Source: Microvirga terrestris
GTDB lineage: Bacteria > Pseudomonadota > Alphaproteobacteria > Rhizobiales > Beijerinckiaceae
Length of the DNA: 64,000 nt
Direction: 5' to 3'
Assembly: GCF_015694425.1 (NCBI RefSeq)
Contig: NZ_JADQDN010000008.1
Span: 62,001 to 126,000, forward strand
A model generated the notes under the pieces. It did not search any database, was not told where the DNA came from, and saw only the letters and a list, made by a program, of their open reading frames with translations. Shown piece after piece: positions 36,841-46,340 of the stretch (position 1 is the stretch's first letter; each line of letters opens with the position of its first letter). The position numbers and the translations under genes are program-made.

Positions 36841-37571
36841 TCCTTCGGCTGAACGTAGATGTTCACCTCGAAGTTGGTGTCCTGCGAATCCGTGAAGTCG
36901 CTCACGTACTCCTCGATGAACGCGTCCTTGGCCACGATCTCCTTGATGTCGAGATAGGCCGTGATCGTCTCGTAGGTGCCGTCGATCTCGTCATAGGCAT
37001 CCTTGTGCACGAAGCGGAAGGACTTGCCCTCCGGCGTGCGGCCGAACTTGATCTCAGGCGTCAGCTCGGTCCTGCCCTCCGGCACCTTCGCGATCGGCAC
37101 CATGGCCTGGTACTTGAAGCCGTTGTCGTCGGTGTCGACGAAGATCGTGAGCGGCCGTCCCGCGGGCACGATCCCGGCCTTCTTCATCTCGCCATCGATC
37201 TTGGCGAAGGCGTTTTTCAGGTTGTCGTAGGCCTCGTCCCAGGTGCTGATGCCGGCGAGCACCACCGTGTCCTTGGACACCAGCACGCCCTCCTCCACGC
37301 CGGCCGGATCGCTCGGGTTCGGGAACAGGGTCGTGCGGCCGGCCTCCTGCACCGGGGCCGGGCTGGCAGGAGCCTGGGTCTGAGCCGGAGCATCCGACGG
37401 AGCGGGCGGGGCGGTCTGAGCCTGCGGCGCAGGCTGGGGTGCCGCAGGAGGAGGTGCTGCAGGCGTCTCAGACGCGGCCGGTGGCGGGCTTGCCGGCGGA
37501 GGCGTCTGCGCCAGCGCCACGCCGGAGCAGAGGGCCAGGACGAGGACAGGATGAAAGAAGCGCAGCCGCAT
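36837..37571 (-). CDS. Exported protein with Pro/Ala-rich linker and GyrI-like/effector-binding domain
   Basis: 244 residues. A signal peptide (MRLRFFHPVLVLALCSGVAL) is followed by a low-complexity Pro/Ala/Gln linker (about 22-75), then a ~160-residue domain with WDEAYDNLKNAFAKIDGEMKKAG and TDDNGFKYQAMVPIAKVPEG, reminiscent of GyrI-like (AraC effector-binding) folds. Such domains bind small hydrophobic ligands. Location should be periplasmic. It is coupled by overlap to the HAD gene downstream. Confidence 0.75.
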   Translation of the reverse strand: MRLRFFHPVLVLALCSGVALAQTPPPASPPPAASETPAAPPPAAPQPAPQAQTAPPAPSDAPAQTQAPASPAPVQEAGRTTLFPNPSDPAGVEEGVLVSKDTVVLAGISTWDEAYDNLKNAFAKIDGEMKKAGIVPAGRPLTIFVDTDDNGFKYQAMVPIAKVPEGRTELTPEIKFGRTPEGKSFRFVHKDAYDEIDGTYETITAYLDIKEIVAKDAFIEEYVSDFTDSQDTNFEVNIYVQPKE

Positions 37572-37786
37572 GAGAAGAACGCCTTACCCGCGAATCAAGA
37601 AGGGATACCTTGCTGCACCATAAGGGGGTTTGAACAAGGTCGCGAGAGCATCGCCGGGCTGCTGTGGAGAGACGGATTGCAGCAGGGCTGCACAACAATT
37701 GGTTTGATTGGCAACTTGATGCTCTCCCGGAAGCTGGATCCGATGCCATATGCTCATGCTTGGTCTCCTCAGCCTTGGGCTTACCC

Positions 37787-38527
37787 ATGACGGAAGAGTT
37801 TCTGATCTTCGCGGTGATCGGTTTCGGGGCTCAGCTCGTCGACGGAGCACTCGGCATGGCCTTCGGGGTGCTGTCCACCACGAGCCTGCTCGCCTTCGGG
37901 GTGCCGCCGGCCACCGCCAGCGCCGTCACCCATGTGACGGAGATCTTCACCACGGCCGCTTCCGGCGCTTCCCATGTGGTCCACCGCAACGTGAACTGGC
38001 GCCTTGTCGCCCGGCTGGCGCCGGCCGGCATGATCGGCGGCGCCATCGGGGCCTTCATCCTCGCCAACATCGACGCCAAGACCATTCAGCCCCTGGTCTC
38101 GGCCTATCTCCTGGCGATCGGCGTCTACATCCTCTTCAAGGCCTTCCGGCCCCTCTGGCCCAGGGAGGTGCGCGACTGGATGGTGCCCTGGATCGGGGCA
38201 GGCGGCGGCCTCCTCGACGCCATGGGCGGTGGCGGCTGGGGACCCATCGTCACCAGTTCCCTGATCGGCCGAGGCCATGCACCCCGGCAGGTGATCGGCT
38301 CGACCAACCTGACCGAGTTCCTGGTCACCACGGTCATCTCCGCCACCTTCATCGTGACGCTGGGCTGGTCCGAGCTGAGTTCGGCGGCGGGCCTCATCGT
38401 CGGGGGTGTGCTGGCGGCACCGCTCGGCGGGCTGGTGGTGAGCCGCGTGCCGACCCGCCCGCTGATGGTGGGCGTCGGCCTCATCATCATCGCCACCAGC
38501 ATTCCGCGAATTCTTCCGGCCTTCTAG
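37787..38527 (+). CDS. TauE/SafE-family sulfite/organosulfonate exporter-like permease
   Basis: 246 residues from ATG 37787, with about eight hydrophobic segments in two repeats; [20 protein letters not shown] and [17 protein letters not shown] are the duplicated family signature. TauE/SafE proteins move sulfite, sulfonates or related anions. The sulfite-oxidase-like gene is 20 kb away, so no operon link. The start is uncertain because no clear ribosome-binding site precedes it. Confidence 0.85.
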   Translation: MTEEFLIFAVIGFGAQLVDGALGMAFGVLSTTSLLAFGVPPATASAVTHVTEIFTTAASGASHVVHRNVNWRLVARLAPAGMIGGAIGAFILANIDAKTIQPLVSAYLLAIGVYILFKAFRPLWPREVRDWMVPWIGAGGGLLDAMGGGGWGPIVTSSLIGRGHAPRQVIGSTNLTEFLVTTVISATFIVTLGWSELSSAAGLIVGGVLAAPLGGLVVSRVPTRPLMVGVGLIIIATSIPRILPAF

Positions 38528-38594
38528 ACGATATTGCCGCAGGGCTTTTCGACCCCTCTCGCGATTTCAAGCATTTTCGGCCATATACGACCGC

Positions 38595-39476
38595 ATGAGT
38601 GCTCTTTCGAACAGCCGCTTCCTGAAGATGAACGGTCTCGGCAACGAGATCACCGTGCTGGATCTGCGCGGCTCCCTCCACCGCGTGAGCCCCGCAGAGG
38701 CGCGCGCCATCGCGGCCGACCCGCGCTCGCGCTTCGACCAACTGATGGTGCTGCACGATCCCGTGACGCCGGGCACCGATGCCTATATGCGCATCTACAA
38801 CACGGACGGGTCGGAATCCGGGGCCTGCGGCAACGGCACCCGCTGCGTCGCCTGGGCGATGACGGTGGATCCTGTCATGAGCCGCCCCGTGGACCGCGAT
38901 CTCGTGCTGGAGACCAAGGCCGGGCTCCTGCCCGTGGAGCGCGTCTCGGACCGGGTCTTCACGGTCGATATGGGCCCGCCGCGGCTGGCCTGGAACGACA
39001 TTCCCCTGCGCGATCCCTATCCGGACACCCGTACCATCGCCCTCGATACCCGGCTGACCAATGCGCCGGAGCTGCAGGGGCCTTCGGCCGTCAGCATGGG
39101 CAACCCGCATGTGATCTTCTGGGTCGAGGACGCGCTTGCCTATGATCTCGGCGCCATCGGCCCGGTCTTCGAACACGATCCAGCCCTGCCGGAGCGCGCC
39201 AACATCTCTTTCGCCCAGGTCACCGGCCCCGAGCACATCGTGCTGCGCGTCTGGGAGCGCGGCGCCGGAGCCACGCGCGCCTGCGGTTCGGCGGCCTGCG
39301 CTACCCTCGTGGCCGCCGCGCGAAAAGGCCTGACCGGCCGCAGGGCCGTGGTGGCGCTCCCCGGCGGCGATCTCGTGATCGAATGGCGCGCTGACAACCA
39401 CGTGCTCATGACCGGCCCGACCGAGCTGGAGCACGAGGGAATTCTCTCCCCTGCCCTATTCACGGGAGCAGCCTGA
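38595..39476 (+). CDS. dapF: Diaminopimelate epimerase
   Basis: 293 residues. The two catalytic cysteines lie in [13 protein letters not shown] and [25 protein letters not shown] is the N-terminal signature. It converts LL- to meso-diaminopimelate for lysine and peptidoglycan. The stop codon overlaps the mtaB start (TGATG) so the two are coupled; dapF-mtaB-ftsY is a conserved order in Hyphomicrobiales. Confidence 0.96.
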   Translation: MSALSNSRFLKMNGLGNEITVLDLRGSLHRVSPAEARAIAADPRSRFDQLMVLHDPVTPGTDAYMRIYNTDGSESGACGNGTRCVAWAMTVDPVMSRPVDRDLVLETKAGLLPVERVSDRVFTVDMGPPRLAWNDIPLRDPYPDTRTIALDTRLTNAPELQGPSAVSMGNPHVIFWVEDALAYDLGAIGPVFEHDPALPERANISFAQVTGPEHIVLRVWERGAGATRACGSAACATLVAAARKGLTGRRAVVALPGGDLVIEWRADNHVLMTGPTELEHEGILSPALFTGAA

Positions 39477-40729
39477 TGGCGGTGGAGGTCGTCACCTTCG
39501 GCTGCCGCCTCAACATCTATGAGTCGGAGACCATGCAGCGCCACGCGGAAGACGCGGGCTTCAGCGAAGTCGTGATCGTCAACACCTGCGCGGTCACGGG
39601 CGAGGCGACGCGCCAGGCGCGCCAGTCGATCCGCAGGATCGCACGCGAGAAGCCTGGTGCCCGCATCGTCGTGACAGGCTGCGCCGCGCAGGTGGAGCCG
39701 GAAACGTTTGCCGCCATGCCGGAGGTGTCTCAAGTCGTCGGCAACCACGAGAAGATGAAGGCCGAAACCTGGGTCGGGATGCGCGATTTCGGTGTAGGTA
39801 CCAGCGAAAAGGTTCTGGTCAATGACATCATGGCGGTGAAGGAAACCGCCATGCATCTCATCGACGGCCTGCGCGGCCACACCCGCGCCTTCGTGCAGGT
39901 GCAGAACGGCTGCGACCACCGCTGTACTTTCTGCATCATCCCCTACGGCCGCGGCAATTCCCGCTCCGTGCCCATGGGCGCAGTGGTGGAGCAGGTGCGT
40001 ACATTGGTGGAGCACGGCTCCCGCGAAGTGGTGCTCACCGGCGTCGACATTACCAGCTACGGCAAGGATCTTCCGGGCGAGCCGAAGCTCGGCACCCTGG
40101 TGAAGGGCATCTTACGCCACGTGCCGGAGCTGGAGCGCCTGCGCATCTCCTCCATCGATTCGGTCGAGGCGGACGGCGATCTTCTCGACGTGATCGCCAA
40201 TGAGCACCGCCTGATGCCGCATCTGCATCTCTCGCTCCAAGCTGGCGACGACATGATCCTCAAGCGCATGAAGCGGCGGCATCTGCGAGGCGATTCCATC
40301 GCCTTCTGCGAGCAGGTGAAACGGCTTCGGCCTGACATGATCTTCGGCGCCGACATCATCGCGGGCTTCCCGACGGAAACGGAGGAGATGTTCGCCCGCT
40401 CCCTCGACATCGTCGAGGAATGCAGCCTCACCCATCTCCACGTCTTCCCCTTCTCCCCCCGCCCTGGCACGCCGGCCGCGCGCATGCCCCAGGTGGCGCG
40501 CGATGTGGTCAAGGACCGGGCGCGCCGCCTGCGTGAGAAGGGTGAGGCGGCTTTGCTCAAGCATTTGAATGCAGAGGTCGGCGCGCGCCGCAACGTGCTG
40601 ATCGAGATGAACCAGCTCGGCCGCACGGAAGCGTTCACGCCCGTGCGCTTCGACAAGCCGGTGACGCGGGGCGAGATCATGTCAGTCACCATTGCCGGAC
40701 ATGACGGCAAGGAGCTGCTGGCGGCTTAA
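39476..40729 (+). CDS. mtaB: tRNA t6A37 methylthiotransferase MtaB
   Basis: 417 residues. The UPF0004 N-terminal domain with CRLN, NTCAVT and VTGCAAQ supplies ligands of the auxiliary 4Fe-4S cluster; the radical SAM motif is CDHRCTFCIIPYGRG (CX3CX2C); a TRAM domain ends the protein. The start CRLN (not CQMN) indicates MtaB rather than MiaB. It converts t6A to ms2t6A in tRNA. Coupled to dapF; its stop overlaps the convergent RluA-type gene by four bases. Confidence 0.94.
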   Translation: MAVEVVTFGCRLNIYESETMQRHAEDAGFSEVVIVNTCAVTGEATRQARQSIRRIAREKPGARIVVTGCAAQVEPETFAAMPEVSQVVGNHEKMKAETWVGMRDFGVGTSEKVLVNDIMAVKETAMHLIDGLRGHTRAFVQVQNGCDHRCTFCIIPYGRGNSRSVPMGAVVEQVRTLVEHGSREVVLTGVDITSYGKDLPGEPKLGTLVKGILRHVPELERLRISSIDSVEADGDLLDVIANEHRLMPHLHLSLQAGDDMILKRMKRRHLRGDSIAFCEQVKRLRPDMIFGADIIAGFPTETEEMFARSLDIVEECSLTHLHVFPFSPRPGTPAARMPQVARDVVKDRARRLREKGEAALLKHLNAEVGARRNVLIEMNQLGRTEAFTPVRFDKPVTRGEIMSVTIAGHDGKELLAA

Positions 40730-41529
40730 GTCATGCCGCACGCCTCCACCCGCTCGCGCATATGCTCGGGCACCGGTGCTTCCACGAGGATCGGCGGCTT
40801 CTTCGGATAGAGCGGCACGGTCACGTTTCTCGCATGCAAGTGGAGCCCCGGACCGCCGAACCGTGGCGCCGTGCCGTAGATCGGATCGCCCAGGATCGGA
40901 AAGCCCGAGGCCTGGCAATGGACGCGCAGCTGATGGGTGCGGCCGGTGATGGGGCGCAGCTCCAATAACGTAAGCTCTCTTTCACCCTCCCCTTGAGGGG
41001 GAGGGTCAGCCGTCAGGCTGGGGTGGGGTGACAGCGCCGACGAATGTCGTGTTTCCACCCCCTCCCGCGTCTCCGGCTCGACCTCCCCCCTCGAAGGGGA
41101 GGTGTGGCTGCGCCCGAGCACCCGCCACTGCGTCAGGGATGGCTGACCCTTCGGGTCTACCTTCATCCACCAGCCGCGGTCGGGTGATTTCGGCGCGAGG
41201 GGAAGATCGATCTCGCCTTCGTCCGCGCCCGGCCCGCCCTCGACCACGGCCCAGTAGACCTTGTCGATCTCACCCTTCTTGAACATCTCGTTGAGCCGGG
41301 CGATGGCCTTGGGGTGCCGGCCGAGGATGAGACACCCCGATGTGTCCTTGTCGAGGCGGTGCGCGGCCTCCGGTCGGCGTGGCAGGCCGAATCGCAGGGC
41401 ATTGAGATGATGAAACAGGGTCTCGCCGCCCTTGGGACCCGGATGCACCGGCAAACCGGCGGGTTTGTCGATCACGAGCATCAGGGCATCGCGATACAGC
41501 AATCGGCTTACTATCTCTTCCGCATCCAT
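40726..41529 (-). CDS. RluA-family pseudouridine synthase with internal repeat-encoded insert
   Basis: 267 residues. Catalytic Asp is in AAHRLDKDTSGCLILGR (RluA/RsuA RLD motif); VIDKPAGLPVHPG, LLELRPITGRTHQLRVH and PILGDPIYG are further family motifs. There is no S4 domain, so it is a compact RluA type acting on rRNA or tRNA. Residues ~141-184, between the WRVLGR strand and LTLLELRPITGRT, are encoded by a palindromic repeat; without them the protein would be ~223 residues, a usual size. The frame and all motifs are intact, so activity is likely retained if the loop is tolerated. Confidence 0.9.
   Translation of the reverse strand: MDAEEIVSRLLYRDALMLVIDKPAGLPVHPGPKGGETLFHHLNALRFGLPRRPEAAHRLDKDTSGCLILGRHPKAIARLNEMFKKGEIDKVYWAVVEGGPGADEGEIDLPLAPKSPDRGWWMKVDPKGQPSLTQWRVLGRSHTSPSRGEVEPETREGVETRHSSALSPHPSLTADPPPQGEGERELTLLELRPITGRTHQLRVHCQASGFPILGDPIYGTAPRFGGPGLHLHARNVTVPLYPKKPPILVEAPVPEHMRERVEACGMT
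40980..41107. repeat. Palindromic repeat inside the RluA-type gene
   Basis: The left arm CACCCTCCCCTTGAGGGGGA continues with a GTCAGGCTGGGGTGGGGTGA tract; the right arm CACCCCCTCCCGCGTCTCCG continues to CCTCCCCCCTCGAAGGGGAG, the approximate reverse complement. Each arm is a smaller hairpin. It is related in design to family A but has TTGAGGGG rather than TTGTGGGG at the arm tips. Confidence 0.85.
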
Positions 41530-41595
41530 GATGCCTCGGCTATCGAGGCGACAGCGCTAAATCAAGCACAAGAATGAAAAGGCACAGCGAACCCC

Positions 41596-42927
41596 ATGGC
41601 GGACACAAAGCCCGACAAGCCAGGATTCCTCTCCCGTCTGTTCGGGCGCAAGGCTGACACACCCACGGTTCCCGAGCCGTCACCAACGACCCCGCAGGCG
41701 GGCGGCGAACCCGAGGCGATGCCCTCCCCGCCCACCACGGGCGCGGACGATCTCGCGGCAGCCCCCTCGACCGTGACCACGGCTTCCCCCGATACGCCTG
41801 AGGCGAGCAAGACACCCCCGGAGCTGGCGGGGGCCGATCTCCAGCCGGTCGAAGGTCTCGATCCGGAAGGCACCAACCCGCAGGAGCCGCTGCCGCGCAT
41901 TGTCACCGAGCAGGGCGCAGAGCTGCGCCCGGACATCACCGCTGCGGACCTGCCGGCGTTCGAGCCCGCTCCGGCCGAGATCACCCCCGAAGCAAAGCCC
42001 GCCCCGGCTCACGGCTGGTGGCAGCGTCTCACGGAGGGCATGCGCCGCACCTCCTCGTCCCTGTCAGACAGCGTCACCGGCCTCTTCACCAAGCGCAAGC
42101 TCGATGCGGCCACCCTCGAGGAGCTGGAGGACGCACTGGTTCAGGCCGATCTTGGCGTGCCCACCGCCATGCGGATCACCGAGGCGATCTCGTCCGGTCG
42201 CTACAACAAGGAGATTTCACCCCAGGAGGTGAAGGCAATCCTCGCCGGCGAGGTGGAGAAGACGCTCCAGCCCGTGGCTCAGCCGCTCGTCGTGGATCGA
42301 TCCAAAAAACCCTTCGTCATTCTGATGATCGGCGTGAACGGAGCGGGCAAGACCACCACCATCGGCAAGCTGTCCCAGAAATTCCGCAGCCAGGGCCTGA
42401 AGGTGATGCTGGCCGCCGGCGACACCTTCCGGGCCGCGGCCATCGAGCAGCTGAAGGTGTGGGGCGAGCGGGTCGGCGCACCGGTGCTCTCTCGCGAGCA
42501 GGGCGCCGATGCGGCCGGCCTCGCCTATGACGCCCTGCAGGAGGCCAAGGCCAATGGCAGCGACGTGCTGCTCATCGACACGGCAGGCCGCCTTCAGAAC
42601 AAGGCCGGGCTCATGGCCGAACTCGAGAAGATCGTGCGCGTGGTCAAGAAATTCGACCCAAGCGCGCCCCATGCCACCCTCCTCGTGCTCGATGCCACGG
42701 TCGGCCAGAACGCCATCAGCCAGGTCGAGCTCTTCCAGAAGGCGGCCGGCGTCACCGGCCTCGTGATGACCAAGCTCGACGGCACGGCCCGGGGCGGCAT
42801 CCTGGTCGCGCTCGCAGAAAAATTCCGCCTGCCCGTGCATTTCATCGGCGTCGGCGAGGGGGTGGAGGACCTGGAGCCTTTCACCGCACGGGATTTCGCC
42901 AAAGCCATTGCCGGAATCGAAGGATGA
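41596..42927 (+). CDS. ftsY: Signal recognition particle receptor FtsY
   Basis: 443 residues. An N-terminal ~130-residue acidic, Pro/Ala/Thr-rich A domain begins FLSRLFGRK, a membrane-binding amphipathic stretch. The NG GTPase follows with GVNGAGKTTTIGKL, AGDTFRAAAIEQL, LIDTAGRLQNK and TKLDGTARGG. It receives Ffh-ribosome complexes at the inner membrane. Lies between the divergent RluA-type gene and yciB, in the conserved dapF-mtaB-ftsY-yciB group. Confidence 0.96.
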   Translation: MADTKPDKPGFLSRLFGRKADTPTVPEPSPTTPQAGGEPEAMPSPPTTGADDLAAAPSTVTTASPDTPEASKTPPELAGADLQPVEGLDPEGTNPQEPLPRIVTEQGAELRPDITAADLPAFEPAPAEITPEAKPAPAHGWWQRLTEGMRRTSSSLSDSVTGLFTKRKLDAATLEELEDALVQADLGVPTAMRITEAISSGRYNKEISPQEVKAILAGEVEKTLQPVAQPLVVDRSKKPFVILMIGVNGAGKTTTIGKLSQKFRSQGLKVMLAAGDTFRAAAIEQLKVWGERVGAPVLSREQGADAAGLAYDALQEAKANGSDVLLIDTAGRLQNKAGLMAELEKIVRVVKKFDPSAPHATLLVLDATVGQNAISQVELFQKAAGVTGLVMTKLDGTARGGILVALAEKFRLPVHFIGVGEGVEDLEPFTARDFAKAIAGIEG

Positions 42928-42937
42928 ATGCCCTGAT

Positions 42938-43036
42938 TTCATTCCCGGCCGGAGCGCAGCGGAGGAGAATGGAATCCATGGCGCTGAGCCTGATCGTGGA
43001 TCCCCTTCCCGGTCCTGCGGATCGCTGGGGATGACA
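42938..43036. repeat. Palindromic repeat family C, copy 2
   Basis: TTCATTCCCGGCCGGAGCGC at the left and GATCGCTGGGGATGACA at the right enclose GGAGAATGGAATCCA and TGGATCCCCTTCCCGG. Similar plan and several identical tracts to 9960-10059. It fills the ftsY-yciB gap. Confidence 0.7.
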
Positions 43037-43075
43037 CTGGTATTCGTTTACCCAGAAATCCATTAGAAGAACCTC

Positions 43076-43672
43076 ATGACCGACGAAAAGCGCCTTCCTC
43101 CCCTTCTTAAGCTTGCCCTGGAACTCGGGCCGCTGGCCCTGTTCTTCATCGGCAACGCCTATGGCGACCGCTTCGGCGTCGCGGAAGACCAGCGCATCTT
43201 CGCCGCCACGGGCATCTTCATCGTGGCGACCTTGATCGCGCTCGGCATCAGCTACGGGCTCACCCGCAAGCTGCCGATCATGCCGGTGGTGTCGGGCATC
43301 GTCGTGGTGGTGTTCGGTGGGCTGACGCTCTTCCTGCAGGACGAGACCTTCATCAAGCTCAAGCCCACCATCGTGAACAGCGTGTTCGGGCTCGTGCTGC
43401 TCGGCGGCCTCTATTTCCGTAAGCCCCTGCTCCAGATCGTGCTCGACAGCGTGTTCGACCTCGACGAGGAGGGCTGGCGCAAGCTCACTTTGCGCTGGGC
43501 CCTGTTCTTCTTCGCGCTCGCCGCCATCAACGAGATCGTCTGGCGCACGCAGTCGACGGATTTCTGGGTCAGCTTCAAGGTCTTCGGCATCATGCCGCTC
43601 ACCATCGCGTTCGCATTGGCGCAAACGCCGCTTTTGCTGAAGCACGAGATCAAGAAGGCGGAAGAGGTCTGA
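43076..43672 (+). CDS. yciB: Inner membrane protein YciB / intracellular septation protein A
   Basis: 198 residues with five to six transmembrane helices. [13 protein letters not shown] at the start, [16 protein letters not shown] in the middle and [20 protein letters not shown] at the end are family hallmarks. YciB (also called IspZ or IspA) has been linked to cell envelope integrity and septation; the molecular function is unclear. It follows ftsY on the same strand, separated by a repeat. Confidence 0.93.
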   Translation: MTDEKRLPPLLKLALELGPLALFFIGNAYGDRFGVAEDQRIFAATGIFIVATLIALGISYGLTRKLPIMPVVSGIVVVVFGGLTLFLQDETFIKLKPTIVNSVFGLVLLGGLYFRKPLLQIVLDSVFDLDEEGWRKLTLRWALFFFALAAINEIVWRTQSTDFWVSFKVFGIMPLTIAFALAQTPLLLKHEIKKAEEV

Positions 43673-43682
43673 TACCTGCAAC

Positions 43683-43771
43683 GTCATCCCCGGACTTGTT
43701 CCGGGGATCCACGTCTTTGATCCGCTGCGTTTCCTAAGACGTGGATGGCCGGGGCGAGCCCGGCAATGACG
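43683..43771. repeat. Palindromic repeat family D, uninterrupted copy
   Basis: GTCATCCCCGGACTTGTTCC with CGGGGATCCACGTCTT at the left faces AAGACGTGGATGGCCGGGGC ... CCCGGCAATGAC at the right. The composite at 19620-19838 is the same repeat with another element in its centre. It lies between yciB and the convergent cyclase gene. Confidence 0.85.
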
Positions 43772-43789
43772 ATGGAGTGATGAGAACCC

Positions 43790-45133
43790 TCACCCCACCG
43801 GCTTCATCAGCACCATCCTGCGCGTGACGCCCGGCAGCGGATCGCACTCCACCTCCGTCCAGAGATCCTCCTCGCCCGCCGCCACGACGGTTTCCTGTGA
43901 GGCGAGAAGCTCGCAATCCGCGGCTTTCGTCGCCTGCTCGATGCGGGACCCAATGTTGACGGTCTCGCCCACCACGGTGAATTCGAGCCGGCTCTCATCC
44001 CCCACCACCCCACAGAACACGTCGCCCGTATGGATTCCGATGCCGAGCCGCACGGGCGGGTTGAAGCCGCGCTTGGCGTTCCAGCGTTCGATCAGGGTGA
44101 GCAGGGTGCGTCCGCACGCCAGGGCACGCCTCGCGTCGCCGTCCCGCGCGCCCGGCACGCCGAAGAGGATGAGCGCTCCGTCGCCAGTGAACTTGTCGAT
44201 GACGCCGCCGTGCCGGGAGGCCGCGCGCAGCACGCGCCGGCGGAACGATGTGATGAACACCGCGAGCTGCGCCGGCTCCATCGTCTCGCCGAAGGTGGTC
44301 GAGGCGCGGATGTCCACGAACATCACCGTCACCGGAATGCGCCTTCCCTGGCGCAACGAGGCAAACGCCTGGTCGGTGAGGATGGGCGCGAGTTCGCGCG
44401 GGAGGTAGCGGGTGAGATTGGCCCGCAGGGTGGTCTCCCGTACGGCCCGCTCCAGCATGAGCCGCCCCTGGCGCGCCACAAGGATCAGGATCAGGCCGGC
44501 GGCAAACACCATGACGATGCGGACCATATTGGCCTGCATCGAGAACAGGCCGGCAATCGCCGCGAGATCCTGCCGCCGCTCCTCGATGCTCATGAACCCG
44601 CCGCTGAAGGCGATGAGCGTGAGGCCGATCACATAGATGGCGGCCACGAAGGCCTGGAGCCGGGGCTGATAATGGATCGCCGCTGCCGCCATGGTGATCG
44701 GCACCACCCAGGCCACCGGAAACGCCGCGAAGAGGCTTCCGGGGATCCCTAAGCCCCAGTGACTGTAGGCGAGGTTGCCGAGCACCAGGAAGGCATCGGT
44801 CATCGCCGTGATCACCGGCAGCTGGGCAATGGCGATCCGCTTCGAGGCAAGCCAGGCGCCAAACCATCCCGAGGCGCCGAACAACACGAGGGTGAGTTCC
44901 GCCGCGCCGATCTGCTTGCGCGCCATGGGCGTATCGAGCTCGATCCCTGCGGTCGCGAACACGAGGGCCAGCAGCAGAAGCCCTGCCGTGACCATGCGGG
45001 CCATGCCGGCCCGCTGCAGCGCACCGGTATCGGCCTCGCGGATCAGCCGGTGGGTGGCATCGCTCAAGGCGGGCGTCGTTCGCAGCGAATTGATGAAGCC
45101 CAGAGCGGTGCGGGTGCGGGATCGAGGGGTCAC
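43790..45133 (-). CDS. Class III adenylate/guanylate cyclase with six-helix membrane domain
   Basis: 447 residues from a GTG. About six transmembrane helices (50-220) are followed by the catalytic domain: first metal Asp D274 in [22 protein letters not shown] (K314 adenine-selecting, second metal D318), [11 protein letters not shown] and the transition-state pair in [11 protein letters not shown]. The lysine favours ATP over GTP, hence cAMP synthesis. No HAMP or sensor domain other than the membrane part is visible, so the helices are the likely sensor or anchor. Confidence 0.9.
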   Translation of the reverse strand: MTPRSRTRTALGFINSLRTTPALSDATHRLIREADTGALQRAGMARMVTAGLLLLALVFATAGIELDTPMARKQIGAAELTLVLFGASGWFGAWLASKRIAIAQLPVITAMTDAFLVLGNLAYSHWGLGIPGSLFAAFPVAWVVPITMAAAAIHYQPRLQAFVAAIYVIGLTLIAFSGGFMSIEERRQDLAAIAGLFSMQANMVRIVMVFAAGLILILVARQGRLMLERAVRETTLRANLTRYLPRELAPILTDQAFASLRQGRRIPVTVMFVDIRASTTFGETMEPAQLAVFITSFRRRVLRAASRHGGVIDKFTGDGALILFGVPGARDGDARRALACGRTLLTLIERWNAKRGFNPPVRLGIGIHTGDVFCGVVGDESRLEFTVVGETVNIGSRIEQATKAADCELLASQETVVAAGEEDLWTEVECDPLPGVTRRMVLMKPVG

Positions 45134-45271
45134 GGGCTTCCTTTTGCTCCCGGGCGGGTTGTTGCGTTATGTCACGGAACTGCCCCGACGCCCATTACGG
45201 ATCCGTTACGCCCGCATGAAGAGCCGTTCAACCACGGCAGCATCCCCGCATCTTACAGGAATATATGGTTC

Positions 45272-45751
45272 ATGAGCGAGACCAGCCAAGTGATCACCAT
45301 CTATGTGGATGCGGATGCCTGCCCGGTGAAGCCGGAAATCTACAAGGTCGCCGGGCGCCACGGGGTGAAGGTGTTTGTGGTCTCGAATGCCTTCCTGCAG
45401 GTGCCGCAGGACCCGCTGATCGAGCGCGTGGTGGTGAGTTCAGGGTTCGACGCGGCGGACGACTGGATCGCCGAGCGGGCCCGGCGCGGCGCCATCGTGA
45501 TCACCGCCGACATCCCGCTCGCCCACCGCTGCGTGACGGCCGGTGCCGACGTGATCGGGCCGACGGGAAAGCCCTTCACGCAAGCCTCCATCGGCATGGC
45601 GCTCGCCACCCGCAACCTGATGGAGGATTTGCGCGCCATGGGCGACGTGACCGGCGGGCCGAAGCCGTTTTCGGCGAAGGACCGCTCGGCGTTTCTCTCA
45701 GCGCTGGACGTGGCGATCAACCGGCTCAAGCGCGCGGGGTTTGGTGGATAG
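45272..45751 (+). CDS. YaiI/YqxD family (UPF0178) protein
   Basis: 159 residues. [21 protein letters not shown] at the start, [29 protein letters not shown] in the middle and [18 protein letters not shown] at the end are highly conserved across the family. The conserved acidic residues suggest a PIN-like nuclease fold, but activity is unproven. ATG 45272 follows AGGAA. The 3' end overlaps the convergent hypothetical gene by 26 bases. Confidence 0.9.
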   Translation: MSETSQVITIYVDADACPVKPEIYKVAGRHGVKVFVVSNAFLQVPQDPLIERVVVSSGFDAADDWIAERARRGAIVITADIPLAHRCVTAGADVIGPTGKPFTQASIGMALATRNLMEDLRAMGDVTGGPKPFSAKDRSAFLSALDVAINRLKRAGFGG

Positions 45752-46304
45752 AAGGCTCGTCGGTAGCGAGATCAGGGCGGTAATGGTGAATGATGCTCAG
45801 TACCTCGACCCTCGCCGTCGTAGGGAAAAACCCTCGATCAAATTCGATTACGGTGTTCTCCCCATAAGACTTCAGAGTCGGGGGGCCGATTATTCTAATC
45901 GTATTCTCCTGAACAATTACCGATTGGACCTCGGGCCAGGATAGGGTTCGAACCCGGAAAATGAAATTCCGTCGGATACCTTCTGGTCCCACAACGAAGT
46001 CCGACCTCCTATCAAATGCATGAAACAGGAGACAGCCCGACAACAAGGCAACAACGAGAGATAGCGCCCCAAAAACCGCCCCACGTACCCACCACGGCAA
46101 CATAAGCAGGACATCGTTGATTAAAGCACTGCGCATACGGCGGCCTGTGGGGCGCCAATCCGGATCGGATAAGTCGTATGCTATCCACAAGAACAGCAAG
46201 GCTAATACGATAAAGAGAGCGGAAAATCCCAACACTTTGGGTTTGGAAAATGAGTATCGCTTCTCAGGTTGACCTATAACTTGAGGTTCTATCGACTTAT
46301 CCAG
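45726..46304 (-). CDS. Hypothetical membrane protein, A/T-rich, start uncertain
   Basis: Two transmembrane helices ([19 protein letters not shown] and [20 protein letters not shown]) are followed by a ~85-residue soluble domain ([22 protein letters not shown]) that resembles a bacterial PH-like membrane protein. I cannot name a family. The frame has no ATG; GTG 46238 or TTG 46235 are possible, but the strong GGGAGGAG at 46308-46315 points to CTG 46302-46304, which would give 192 residues. Base use is clearly more A/T-rich than the neighbours, suggesting transfer. No partner genes. Confidence 0.55.
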   Translation of the reverse strand: MDKSIEPQVIGQPEKRYSFSKPKVLGFSALFIVLALLFLWIAYDLSDPDWRPTGRRMRSALINDVLLMLPWWVRGAVFGALSLVVALLSGCLLFHAFDRRSDFVVGPEGIRRNFIFRVRTLSWPEVQSVIVQENTIRIIGPPTLKSYGENTVIEFDRGFFPTTARVEVLSIIHHYRPDLATDEPSIHQTPRA

Positions 46305-46307
46305 GTT

Positions 46308-46315
46308 CTCCTCCC
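46308..46315 (-). promoter_or_regulatory. Strong Shine-Dalgarno without a canonical start codon
   Basis: GGGAGGAG on the minus strand, three bases before CTG (46304-46302) in the frame of the hypothetical membrane protein. An ATG at 46324-46322 upstream is in another frame and ends after 11 codons. Confidence 0.45.
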
Positions 46316-46340
46316 AATCTGCATGGGATGAGAAACTCTA

